In this document: piece after piece, positions 44,427 to 53,708 of the stretch
Numbering within the stretch: position 1 is the stretch's first letter
Layout: every line of letters starts with the position of its first letter
Source: Modestobacter lapidis
GTDB taxonomy: Bacteria > Actinomycetota > Actinomycetes > Mycobacteriales > Geodermatophilaceae
Length of the DNA: 64,000 bases
Reading direction: 5' to 3'
NCBI GenBank assembly: GCA_019779905.1
Contig: JABAKE010000013.1
Coordinates: 1 to 64,000 of the forward strand
Notes under the pieces: model-generated
Databases searched by the model: none
Seen by the model: the letters and a program-made list of their open reading frames with translations, nothing else
Told to the model about the DNA's origin: nothing
Made by a program: the position numbers and the translations under genes

Positions 44427-46034
44427 GTGCTGCTGACGGTCGTGATCTTCCTGCCGGTGGTGATCGCCGGCGTGCTGCTGGCCGCCCGCGGGCTCGGTGC
44501 CCGGGCGGCCATCGGGCTGTGGGTGGCCGCCTCCGCCGTCGACCTGGCGCTGGTCGGCTGGATGTGGTGGCGCTTCGAGCCGGGGGAGGGCGCCTCGGGG
44601 GTCGTCGACGGCCTGGCGTACGAGGCCGACCTGCAGTGGATCCCGACCGTCGACGCCGGCTACCACGTCGGCGTCGACGGGCTCTCCCTGCCGCTGCTGG
44701 CCCTCACCGGGGTGCTGTTCCTGGCCTGCGCGATCTACTCGCTGCGCGAGCCGGACCGGCCGCGTACCTATGCGGCGCTGTTCCTCTTCCTGCAGACCGC
44801 GTGCCTGGGCACGTTCGCCTCGCTGGACCTGATCCTGTTCTTCGTCTTCTTCGACCTGACGATCGTCGGGATGTACTTCGTCATCGCCGGCTGGGGCCAC
44901 GGCAACGCCCGGCGCAGCGCGCTGAAGTTCTTCCTCTACACGTTCATCGGGTCGCTGGCGCTGCTCGTCGGCTTCATCGGGCTGTTCCTCGGCAGCGACG
45001 AGCGCACCTTCGACATGGTGGCGCTGGCGGCGAACCCACCGCTCGCGGACTCCCCGGTGGCCGGAGGGCTGGTCCTGCTGGCGATCGGCCTGGGGCTGGC
45101 GGTGAAGACACCGCTGTTCCCGTTCCACACCTGGCTGCCCGACGCGCACACCGACGCGCCGGCGGCCGGGTCCGCCGTTCTCGCCGGGATCCTGCTCAAG
45201 CTCGGCACCTACGGGTTCGTGCGGATCGCCATGCCGATCCTTCCCGAGGCCTGGCAGCGGTGGGCGATGGTGGCCGTCGTCGTCGGGGTGATCAGCGTGC
45301 TGTGGGGCGCGTTCGTCGCGCTGGCCCAGACCGACGTCAAGCGGATGATCGCCTACACCTCCGTCAACCACATGGGTTACGTGCTCCTCGGCCTGGGCGC
45401 GGCCGGCCTGGTCGCGTCCGCCGACGAGGGGGCGCGGACCGTCGCCACGGTGGGGGCGATGTACCAGATGGTCAGCCACGGCCTGCTCACCGGCGCGCTG
45501 TTCCTGCTCAGCGGGGTGCTGTGGTCCCGCGGGCACACCTACGCCTTCGACCGGTGGGGCGGCCTGGCGCGGCCGGCGCCGGTCTTCGCCGGCTGCCTCG
45601 CGCTCGCCGCGTTCGGTTCCCTCGGGCTGCCCGGGTTCTCCGGCTTCATCGCCGAGTTCCAGATCTTCACCGGTGCCCTGCAGGCCACGCCGGTCGCCAC
45701 GGTGATCGCCGTCGTCGGCATCCTGGTCACCGCTGGACTGTTCCTGGTCGCCCTGCAGCGGCTGCTCACCGGCGACCCCGTCGACCCCGTCGTCCCGGCC
45801 GAGGCGGACGCCGACGGGACGGGGGAGCGGCCGGCTCCCGACCGGACGGACGGGCACACGGTGACCGCCACCCGCCCGGAGGTGTCGGCCCGGGTGGTGG
45901 ACCTGCGCGGCCACGAGGTGGCCTCGATCGTCCCGCTGCTCGTGCTCGCGCTGGTCCTGGGCCTGCTCCCACGGATCGTGCTGGATGTCCTCGAGCCGGC
46001 CGCCATGGCGGTGGTGGAGCTGGTGGCCCGGTGA
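44427..46034 (+). CDS. NuoM-like antiporter subunit
   Basis: 535 residues from GTG 44427 with GAGGTAG overlapping the previous stop. Patterns: VGVDGLSLPLLALTGVLF, GLAVKTPLFPFHTWLPDAH with the central lysine, VKRMIAYTSVNHMGYVLLG and GFSGFIAEFQIF. Where NuoM has the essential Glu in the WELMLIPMYFLI motif, this protein has FFDLTIVGMYFVIAG, so Glu is replaced by Asp, and the following HTEAP is HTDAP. These are conservative, repeated E-to-D changes. A His/Asp/Arg-rich cytosolic loop lies near 450-500. Confidence 0.9.
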   Translation: MLLTVVIFLPVVIAGVLLAARGLGARAAIGLWVAASAVDLALVGWMWWRFEPGEGASGVVDGLAYEADLQWIPTVDAGYHVGVDGLSLPLLALTGVLFLACAIYSLREPDRPRTYAALFLFLQTACLGTFASLDLILFFVFFDLTIVGMYFVIAGWGHGNARRSALKFFLYTFIGSLALLVGFIGLFLGSDERTFDMVALAANPPLADSPVAGGLVLLAIGLGLAVKTPLFPFHTWLPDAHTDAPAAGSAVLAGILLKLGTYGFVRIAMPILPEAWQRWAMVAVVVGVISVLWGAFVALAQTDVKRMIAYTSVNHMGYVLLGLGAAGLVASADEGARTVATVGAMYQMVSHGLLTGALFLLSGVLWSRGHTYAFDRWGGLARPAPVFAGCLALAAFGSLGLPGFSGFIAEFQIFTGALQATPVATVIAVVGILVTAGLFLVALQRLLTGDPVDPVVPAEADADGTGERPAPDRTDGHTVTATRPEVSARVVDLRGHEVASIVPLLVLALVLGLLPRIVLDVLEPAAMAVVELVAR

Positions 46035-47503
46035 CGGGCATGTCCGGGGGCGGTGAGCGGGTGCTCGCCCTGCTGCCCGAACTGCTCCTGCTGCTCGGCG
46101 CGGTCGGTGGGTTGCTGCTGGGGCTCTGGACGCCGCAGCACCGGCAGCGGCGGGTCCGGCTCCTGGTCACCGCGGCCTGTCTGGCCAGCGCGGTCGCCGC
46201 AGCCGTGGCGCTGCCCGAACCGGCCGAGCGGGTGTTCGAGGACACCTGGGTCGTCGACACCACCACCGGCGTCGTTCGGATCGTCGTCGCGCTCGGGGTG
46301 GCGGCGCTCGTCTGGCTGGCGTCGGCCTCGTTCGCCGGACACCCGCGCGAGACCGAGGCCTACGTCCTCATGCTGCTCGGTGGGCTGGGCGCCGTCGCGC
46401 TGGCCGCCAGCGGCGACCTGCTGCTGCTCGTTGCCGCCTACCTGCTGGCCAGCGTCCCGCTGTACGCGCTCGCCGGCTTCGCCAAGGATTCTGCCGGAGT
46501 CGAGGCGGCGATGAAGTACTACCTCATGGGCGCCTTCGTCGGCGTCCTGATGCTGGTCGGCGTCGCCGCCCTGGTGCTCGCCACCGGCACGACCGGTTAC
46601 TCCGACCTCGCCGTGCTGCTCCCTGGCGCCTCCCCGGGTCTGCTCGCGGTGGGCATCCTCGGCGTGCTCGCCGGTGTCGGGTTCAAGGCCGGTGCGGTGC
46701 CGGTGCACTTCTGGGTTCCCGACGTCACGGCCGGCACCACGCCTCCGATGGCTGCCTACCTCACCACGATCCCCAAGATCGGCGCGGTCGCGGCCGCCTT
46801 CCGGCTGCTCGCCGAGCCCTTCGCCGACGTTCCCCTCGACGTGCCCCTGCTGGTCGCCCTCATTGCGGCAACCAGCATGACCCTGGGCAACCTGGCTGCC
46901 TTTCACCAGACCGACGTTCTGCGCCTGCTGGCGTACTCGACGGTGAGCCAGGTCGGCTACCTGTTCATGGTCGTGGCCGTCGCGGCGCGCACCGACCTCG
47001 CCGTGCCGGCCCTGGCGATCTACCTGGCCGGCTACGCGGTGACCAACGTCGGCGCTTTCGCCGCCGTGGCGGCGGCCCCGGTGGCTCGCACGATCACCGA
47101 CTGGGCGACCGCGGTCGGGCGCCACCGCTCGCTGGTCGTCAGCCTGGTGGTCTGCCTGCTCGGCCTGGTCGGAACACCACCGACCGCCGTCTTCGTCGGC
47201 AAGCTCGCGGTGTTCGCCGCAGCCTGGGACGGCGGGCTCGCCTGGCTGGTCGTCGTGGCGGCGATCAACACCGTCGCCAGCCTCTTCTACTACCTGCGCT
47301 GGATCGCCCCGGCGTTCGCCGGTGTTCCCGTCGCACCGGCGACGGGGGAGGGCGAGCCCGGCAGTGGTCCGCGGACCGCGGCCGGCACGGCACAGCGGAT
47401 CCAGCGCGGCCCCGTGGTGGTCCTGCACGCGGCCGCCGTGCTCTCGGTCCTCCTCGGCGTAGGCGCCGGGGTGTGGCTCGCGGCGGCCACCAGCGCGAGC
47501 TGA
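46031..47503 (+). CDS. NuoN-like antiporter subunit
   Basis: 490 residues from GTG 46031 (GTGA overlap); ATG 46040 is the alternative start. Recognised by AMKYYLMGAFVGVLMLVG, GFKAGAVPVHFWVPDVTAGTTPPMAAYLTTIPKIGAV, LRLLAYSTVSQVGYLFMVV and LVGTPPTAVFVGKLAVFAAA. At the place of the conserved membrane Glu (LELLSLPLY in typical NuoN) the sequence is YLLASVPLYALAGF with no acid, so this subunit may not pump in the usual way. Last gene of the operon; no strong terminator follows. Confidence 0.9.
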   Translation: MTGMSGGGERVLALLPELLLLLGAVGGLLLGLWTPQHRQRRVRLLVTAACLASAVAAAVALPEPAERVFEDTWVVDTTTGVVRIVVALGVAALVWLASASFAGHPRETEAYVLMLLGGLGAVALAASGDLLLLVAAYLLASVPLYALAGFAKDSAGVEAAMKYYLMGAFVGVLMLVGVAALVLATGTTGYSDLAVLLPGASPGLLAVGILGVLAGVGFKAGAVPVHFWVPDVTAGTTPPMAAYLTTIPKIGAVAAAFRLLAEPFADVPLDVPLLVALIAATSMTLGNLAAFHQTDVLRLLAYSTVSQVGYLFMVVAVAARTDLAVPALAIYLAGYAVTNVGAFAAVAAAPVARTITDWATAVGRHRSLVVSLVVCLLGLVGTPPTAVFVGKLAVFAAAWDGGLAWLVVVAAINTVASLFYYLRWIAPAFAGVPVAPATGEGEPGSGPRTAAGTAQRIQRGPVVVLHAAAVLSVLLGVGAGVWLAAATSAS

Positions 47504-47707
47504 GTAGCGGTGTCGGTGGGCGGAGCCGGCAGGAGGGTTGGTGTGGTCACGGCCGGGCATGGTGTCCGAGCGAATCGCGTGGTCGGTCGCCCCGAGACGG
47601 TATCCGCGGAGCCGTTCGGACGACGGGCTGATCGGTCTGGCTTTGGCTGCCTGACCGTGCCTTTCGGGCAGACCACGACCCTGGGTTCCATGCGAGAGGC
47701 GGTCAGG

Positions 47708-49714
<2,007 letters not shown>

Positions 49715-49731
49715 TTACACAATTACAGTGT
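49715..49731 (+). promoter_or_regulatory. AT-rich dyad promoter before the 194-aa gene
   Basis: ATTACACAATTACAGTG is the most AT-rich short stretch seen near any start in this window and includes the dyad ACAC-N7-GTGT (49717-49720, 49728-49731). TACAGT (49724-49729) can serve as -10. The start codon is 30 nt further on with a GGGAGG ribosome-binding site, so this mRNA has a short leader. Confidence 0.45.
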
Positions 49732-49758
49732 GCGCATCGACGTTCCCGGGAGGACACC

Positions 49759-50343
49759 ATGCACGCACTGCACCGCTTCGCATCGGACGGCTTCCCCGGG
49801 CGGGGGCGGCCGCGGGGCCGCGCGGCCGACGCGGCGCCGCCGGTGGACCGCGCGGAGGTGGCCGGCTGGTTCGCCGGCCGGCTGCCCGACGGCTGGTTCA
49901 CCGGGCCGGTCGAGCTGAGCCTCGACCGGGACGAGATCACCGTGGTCGGCGCCGTCGCCGAGCCGGACGCGGGTGAGGGTGACCCGGCCGCGGCCCGGGC
50001 CGGACGGATCGCCCGGTTCCGCGAGCAGACCCGCGAGCAGCGGATGGCCATCGCCGACGCAGCCCAGGCCCGGTACGGCCGTTCGGTGGCGTGGGGCGCC
50101 CGGTGCGGCGACACCCGCGAGCTGTTCACCACGCTGTCGGTGCCGGTGATGACCCGGCTGCGCCAGCCGGAGCGCCAGGTCCTCGACACCCTGGTCGACG
50201 CCGGCGTGGCCCGCTCGCGCTCGGACGCCCTGGCCTGGGCGGTGCGGCTGGTCGGGCAGCACACCGACGCCTGGCTCACCGACCTCCGCCGGGCCATGGA
50301 GTCGGTCGAGGAGGTGCGCGCCCGCGGCCCCCGGACCGGCTGA
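49759..50343 (+). CDS. Hypothetical protein with ribbon-helix-helix-like C-terminus
   Basis: 194 residues from ATG 49759 (GGGAGG upstream). The N-terminal 40 residues are disordered; then WFAGRLPDGWFTGPVELSLDRDEITVVG and a helical stretch RIARFREQTREQRMAIADAAQARYGRSVAWGA. The C-terminal 60 residues, RQVLDTLVDAGVARSRSDALAWAVRLV, resemble the helices of CopG/RHH antitoxins but no toxin gene is adjacent. I have no family name for it. The dyad in its promoter (49715-49731) would suit self-regulation. Confidence 0.65.
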   Translation: MHALHRFASDGFPGRGRPRGRAADAAPPVDRAEVAGWFAGRLPDGWFTGPVELSLDRDEITVVGAVAEPDAGEGDPAAARAGRIARFREQTREQRMAIADAAQARYGRSVAWGARCGDTRELFTTLSVPVMTRLRQPERQVLDTLVDAGVARSRSDALAWAVRLVGQHTDAWLTDLRRAMESVEEVRARGPRTG

Positions 50344-50469
50344 CGCGCTGGGCTCCCGGCTCCCGGATCGCGGCGAGCACGCAGGGTGGGATGTCCGGCG
50401 TCGCCGCCCGCTTCCCACTGTTCGGCTGATCGCGGCGGGCCCTGCGCCGGGCCGCCGGCGGCGACCGGG

Positions 50470-50475
50470 GACACT
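50470..50475 (+). promoter_or_regulatory. -10 element GACACT for the flavoprotein gene
   Basis: GACACT ends 7 nt before GTG 50483; no ribosome-binding site in between. Confidence 0.5.
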
Positions 50476-50482
50476 GGGTCGT

Positions 50483-51727
50483 GTGACCACCGACGTCGAG
50501 CCCACCGAGACCGACGTCCTCGTGGTCGGCGCCGGTCCGGCCGGATCGGCCGCCGCGGCCTGGGCGGCCCGCCACGGTGCGGACGTCGTGCTGGCCGACG
50601 CCGCCGTCTTTCCCCGGGACAAGACCTGCGGCGACGGCCTCACCCCGCGGGCGATCGCCGAGCTCGACCAGCTGGGGCTGGGTGACTGGGTGCGCTCCCA
50701 CGGACGCAACCGCGGGCTGCGTGCCGCCGGCTTCGGCCAGGAGCTGCTGCTGCCCTGGCCCGGCGGGTCGCTGCCCGACCACGGCGGCGCCGTGCCGCGC
50801 ACCCAGCTGGACGCCCGGATCCGCCAGGTGGCCCTCGACGACGGCGCGCAGCCGCTCGAGAGCGCCAGGGCCGTCGACGTCGAGCGGGACGGCGACCGGG
50901 TGTCCGGGGTGGTGTTCCGCCGTCCGGACGACACGACGACGACGGTGTCCTGCCGCCGGCTGGTCGTGGCCGACGGCGCCCGCTCGCCGCTGGGCCGGGT
51001 GCTGGGCCGCGAGTGGCACCGGGACACCGCCTACGGCGTGGCCGCCCGCGGCTACGTGTCCTCCGGGCGCAGCGACGACGAGTGGATCTCCTCCCACCTG
51101 GAGCTGCGCGGTGCGGAGGGGGAGCTGCTGTCCGGCTACGGCTGGGTCTTCCCGCTCGGCGGGGGCGAGGTGAACATCGGCGTCGGCACGCTGGCCACCG
51201 CGCGCCGGCCGGCCGGCGTCCAGCTCAAGGGCCTGCTCGAGCTCTACACCGACCAGCGCCGCGACGACTGGCGGATCGAGGGCGCGGTCCGGGCCCCGGC
51301 GAGTGCGCTGCTGCCGATGGGCGGGGCAGTGTCCGGGGTGGCCGGGGCGAACTGGGCGCTGGTCGGCGACGCCGCCGGCTGCGTCAACCCGCTCAACGGC
51401 GAGGGCATCGACTACGGCCTCGAGACCGGCCGGATGGTCGGCGGGCTGCTCGAGGAGCGCGACTGGTCCCGGGCGTGGCCGGTGACGCTGCGCCGGCACT
51501 ACGGCGAGGCCTTCTCCATCGCGCGGCGGCTCGCCGGCCTGCTGACAGTGCCGCGGTTGCTGCCGGCCGCCGGCCCGGTCGGGATGCGCTCCCGGGTGCT
51601 GATGACGGTGGCGCTGCGGGTGATGGGGAACCTGGTCACCGACGCCGACCGCGACCTGACCGCCCGCGCCTGGCGGGCCGCCGGGAAGCTGTCGCTCAAG
51701 CTGGACGAGCGCAAGCCGTTCGGCTGA
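50483..51727 (+). CDS. Geranylgeranyl reductase family flavoprotein (MenJ-like)
   Basis: 414 residues. The FAD-binding Rossmann motif is VLVVGAGPAGSAAAAWAA, followed by the family CGDGLTPRAIAELDQLG. The central motif is GYGWVFPLGGGEVNIGVG and the FAD closing motif ALVGDAAGCVNPLNGEGIDYGLETG. Such enzymes saturate isoprenoid chains; the mycobacterial MenJ reduces one unit of the menaquinone side chain. Given actinobacterial menaquinones and the nearby isoprenyl transferase, a quinone or polyprenol substrate is likely but not shown. Confidence 0.9.
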   Translation: MTTDVEPTETDVLVVGAGPAGSAAAAWAARHGADVVLADAAVFPRDKTCGDGLTPRAIAELDQLGLGDWVRSHGRNRGLRAAGFGQELLLPWPGGSLPDHGGAVPRTQLDARIRQVALDDGAQPLESARAVDVERDGDRVSGVVFRRPDDTTTTVSCRRLVVADGARSPLGRVLGREWHRDTAYGVAARGYVSSGRSDDEWISSHLELRGAEGELLSGYGWVFPLGGGEVNIGVGTLATARRPAGVQLKGLLELYTDQRRDDWRIEGAVRAPASALLPMGGAVSGVAGANWALVGDAAGCVNPLNGEGIDYGLETGRMVGGLLEERDWSRAWPVTLRRHYGEAFSIARRLAGLLTVPRLLPAAGPVGMRSRVLMTVALRVMGNLVTDADRDLTARAWRAAGKLSLKLDERKPFG

Positions 51728-51729
51728 GC

Positions 51730-51749
51730 GGGGGGCCGGAGGCTCCCCC
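51730..51749. terminator. Imperfect GC hairpin after the flavoprotein gene
   Basis: A G-run and C-run (GGGGGG and CTCCCCC) pair with one interior mismatch, 3 bp after the stop. It faces the convergent TrhA gene. Confidence 0.4.
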
Positions 51750-51905
51750 GAAGGCGAACTCGACGTGAGACGACATGGACGGACCTGCGGTCCGGAGGAC
51801 CGATGTGGTCGGACGGTGTGGCGGCCGGAGGCTGTCCGCCGTCAGGCCACGAAACGGCTCGGTGCAGCTGGGGCACGGCACCTGGCCGCGGTGTCTGACC
51901 GGAGG

Positions 51906-52733
51906 TCAGACGAAAGGGGAGTTGTACAAGGCGAAGTAGACGGCGATGTAGTGGCAGGTCGCCGCCACGATGGTCGCCGCGTGGAACACCTCGTGGTAGC
52001 CGAAGGTGCCCGGCCACGGGTTGGGCTTCTTGAGCCCGTAGGCGATGCCGCCCGCGGTGTAGAGCACGCCGCCGACGGCGAGCAGCACCATCGCGGTGAC
52101 CCCGGCGAGCCGAAGGATGTCGGTGAGCACGAACACCGCCACCCAGCCCAGTGCGAGATAGATCGGCACGCCCACCCAGCGCGGCGCCGTGGGCCACACC
52201 AGCTTCAGCGACATCCCGGCCAGGGCGCCGGCCCAGACCACGCCCAGGATCCACAAGTTGGTGGGCGCGGAGACCGCCAACATCGCGAACGGCGTGTAGG
52301 TGCCGGCGATGAACAGGAAGATCATCGAGTGGTCGAGCCGCTTCATCACCTTCCAGCCCCGCGGTGACCAGCGCCGCCGGTGGTAGGCGGCGCTGATGCC
52401 GAACAGCCCGAGGATGGTCAGGCAGTACAGCGAGACGGGGATGCCGGCCCGTGGGCCGTGGGCCCAGGCGAGGGGGATGAGCACCGCCCCGGCGACGATC
52501 GAGCCGAACGCCGCGAACAGGTGCAGCCAGCCGCGCATCCGGGGCCGGGTGTCGGGGTGGTCGTAGTCGCGGTCGCCGTAGTCGGCGACGGCCCACCCAC
52601 CGGCCTGCTCGACGGCCTGGACCTGCTCGCCCTCGGCGACGACGGCATCGACGGCCTCGCCGAGCGGTGCCTCCAGCTGGGCTCCGTCGGCGGTGACCCG
52701 GGCGCGGCCTGCGCGGTCGGGAGAGAGCGTCAT
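51906..52733 (-). CDS. trhA: PAQR-family membrane homeostasis protein TrhA (hemolysin III)
   Basis: 275 residues. A hydrophilic N-terminus (1-60) precedes seven helices. The metal-site motifs of the PAQR fold are conserved: ISAAYHRRRWSPRGWKVMKRLDHSMIF with the first His and Asp, and GYHEVFHAATIVAATCHYIAV with the two C-terminal His. TrhA affects membrane fluidity in E. coli. M. tuberculosis has Rv1085c in the same place beside uppS. On the minus strand TAACCT lies 6 nt before the ATG. Confidence 0.92.
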   Translation of the reverse strand: MTLSPDRAGRARVTADGAQLEAPLGEAVDAVVAEGEQVQAVEQAGGWAVADYGDRDYDHPDTRPRMRGWLHLFAAFGSIVAGAVLIPLAWAHGPRAGIPVSLYCLTILGLFGISAAYHRRRWSPRGWKVMKRLDHSMIFLFIAGTYTPFAMLAVSAPTNLWILGVVWAGALAGMSLKLVWPTAPRWVGVPIYLALGWVAVFVLTDILRLAGVTAMVLLAVGGVLYTAGGIAYGLKKPNPWPGTFGYHEVFHAATIVAATCHYIAVYFALYNSPFV

Positions 52734-52739
52734 GCACCG

Positions 52740-52745
52740 AGGTTA
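52740..52745 (-). promoter_or_regulatory. -10 element TAACCT (minus strand) for trhA
   Basis: TAACCT ends 6 nt before ATG 52733 on the minus strand. Confidence 0.55.
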
Positions 52746-52834
52746 CGGAGCCGTAGGGAGCCCGTCATCCTGTGCGGGCTGTGATCCGGCCGGTGGTCTG
52801 CGGCGTGCCGGGAGGCGCCGGGCCGGAAGGGTCC

Positions 52835-52840
52835 TAGGCT
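52835..52840 (+). promoter_or_regulatory. -10 element TAGGCT for uppS
   Basis: TAGGCT, identical to the hexamer at enolase, ends 7 nt before GTG 52848. Confidence 0.65.
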
Positions 52841-52847
52841 GCCTTCC

Positions 52848-53627
52848 GTGAGGGTGCGCGCGCGGGTCCGCGAGGTGCTCACCATCCTGTACGAACGACG
52901 GTTGGCCCGTGCGGTCCTGGGCGGCGACACCCCCCGGCACGTCGGCGTGATCATCGACGGCAACCGCCGCTGGGCGAAGTCCATCGGCCTGGAGGACGTC
53001 AACGACGGCCACCGGGTCGGTGCCGACAAAATCGCCGAGCTGCTGCGCTGGTGCGACGAGGCCAAGGTCGAGGTGGTCACCCTCTTCCTGCTGTCGACCG
53101 ACAACCTGCAGCGCCCCGAGCCGGAGCTCACCCCGCTGCTGCGGATCATCGAGGGGGTCGCCTGCGACCTGGCGCAGCCGGGGCGCAACTGGCACCTGCG
53201 GGCGTTCGGTGCGCTGGAGCTGCTGCCGGCCGAGACCGTCGCCGTGCTCAAGGAAGCGGAGGAGGACACCCGCGACCGTCCGGGCGCCAGCGTGAACCTC
53301 GCGGTCGGCTACGGCGGGCGACGGGAGATCGCCGACGCCGTCCGCTCGCTGCTGGCCGAGCACGCCCAGCGGGGGACGACGCTGCCCGAGCTGATCGAGG
53401 TGCTGGACGTCGAGCACATCTCCGAGCATCTCTACACCCGCGGCCAGCCCGACCCCGATCTCGTCATCCGCACCAGCGGCGAGCAGCGGCTGTCGGGCTT
53501 CCTGCTCTGGCAGACGGCGCACTCCGAGTTCTACTTCACCGACGTCTACTGGCCGGAGTTCCGTCGGGTCGACTTCCTGCGTGCGCTGCGTGACTACGCC
53601 GCCCGGAACCGGCGTTTCGGCGGTTGA
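52848..53627 (+). CDS. uppS: Isoprenyl transferase (cis-prenyltransferase, UppS family)
   Basis: 259 residues from GTG 52848. The pyrophosphate-binding aspartate is in VGVIIDGNRRWAKSIG near 30; other family motifs are VVTLFLLSTDNLQR, NLAVGYGGRREIADA and the C-terminal PDLVIRTSGEQRLSGFLLWQTAHSEFYF. These enzymes extend allylic diphosphates in cis to make the lipid carrier for cell-wall synthesis; the M. tuberculosis counterpart at this position, Rv1086, makes Z,E-farnesyl diphosphate. A second homologue probably exists elsewhere in the genome. Confidence 0.95.
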   Translation: MRVRARVREVLTILYERRLARAVLGGDTPRHVGVIIDGNRRWAKSIGLEDVNDGHRVGADKIAELLRWCDEAKVEVVTLFLLSTDNLQRPEPELTPLLRIIEGVACDLAQPGRNWHLRAFGALELLPAETVAVLKEAEEDTRDRPGASVNLAVGYGGRREIADAVRSLLAEHAQRGTTLPELIEVLDVEHISEHLYTRGQPDPDLVIRTSGEQRLSGFLLWQTAHSEFYFTDVYWPEFRRVDFLRALRDYAARNRRFGG

Positions 53628-53695
53628 CGCGCCGGCGAGGCAGCGACCGGGGAGCGGAACCCGGGGCGGCGGCGGTCGTGTGCTGCGGCGGCTGG

Positions 53696-53701
53696 GAGAC
53701 T
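53696..53701 (+). promoter_or_regulatory. -10-like hexamer GAGACT for the DUF885-like gene
   Basis: GAGACT ends 7 nt before ATG 53709; no ribosome-binding site in between. Confidence 0.45.
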
Positions 53702-53708
53702 CGGGGCC

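Noticed and set aside
39224-47503. Ordinary NADH dehydrogenase (complex I) operon
   Set aside because: Genes for the NADH and Fe-S subunits (C, E, F, G, I) are absent, and the B/D-like protein lacks cluster ligands.
39224-47503. Mrp-type multisubunit Na+/H+ antiporter
   Set aside because: A-, H-, J- and K-like subunits in complex I order are present, and the small Mrp E, F and G proteins are not seen.
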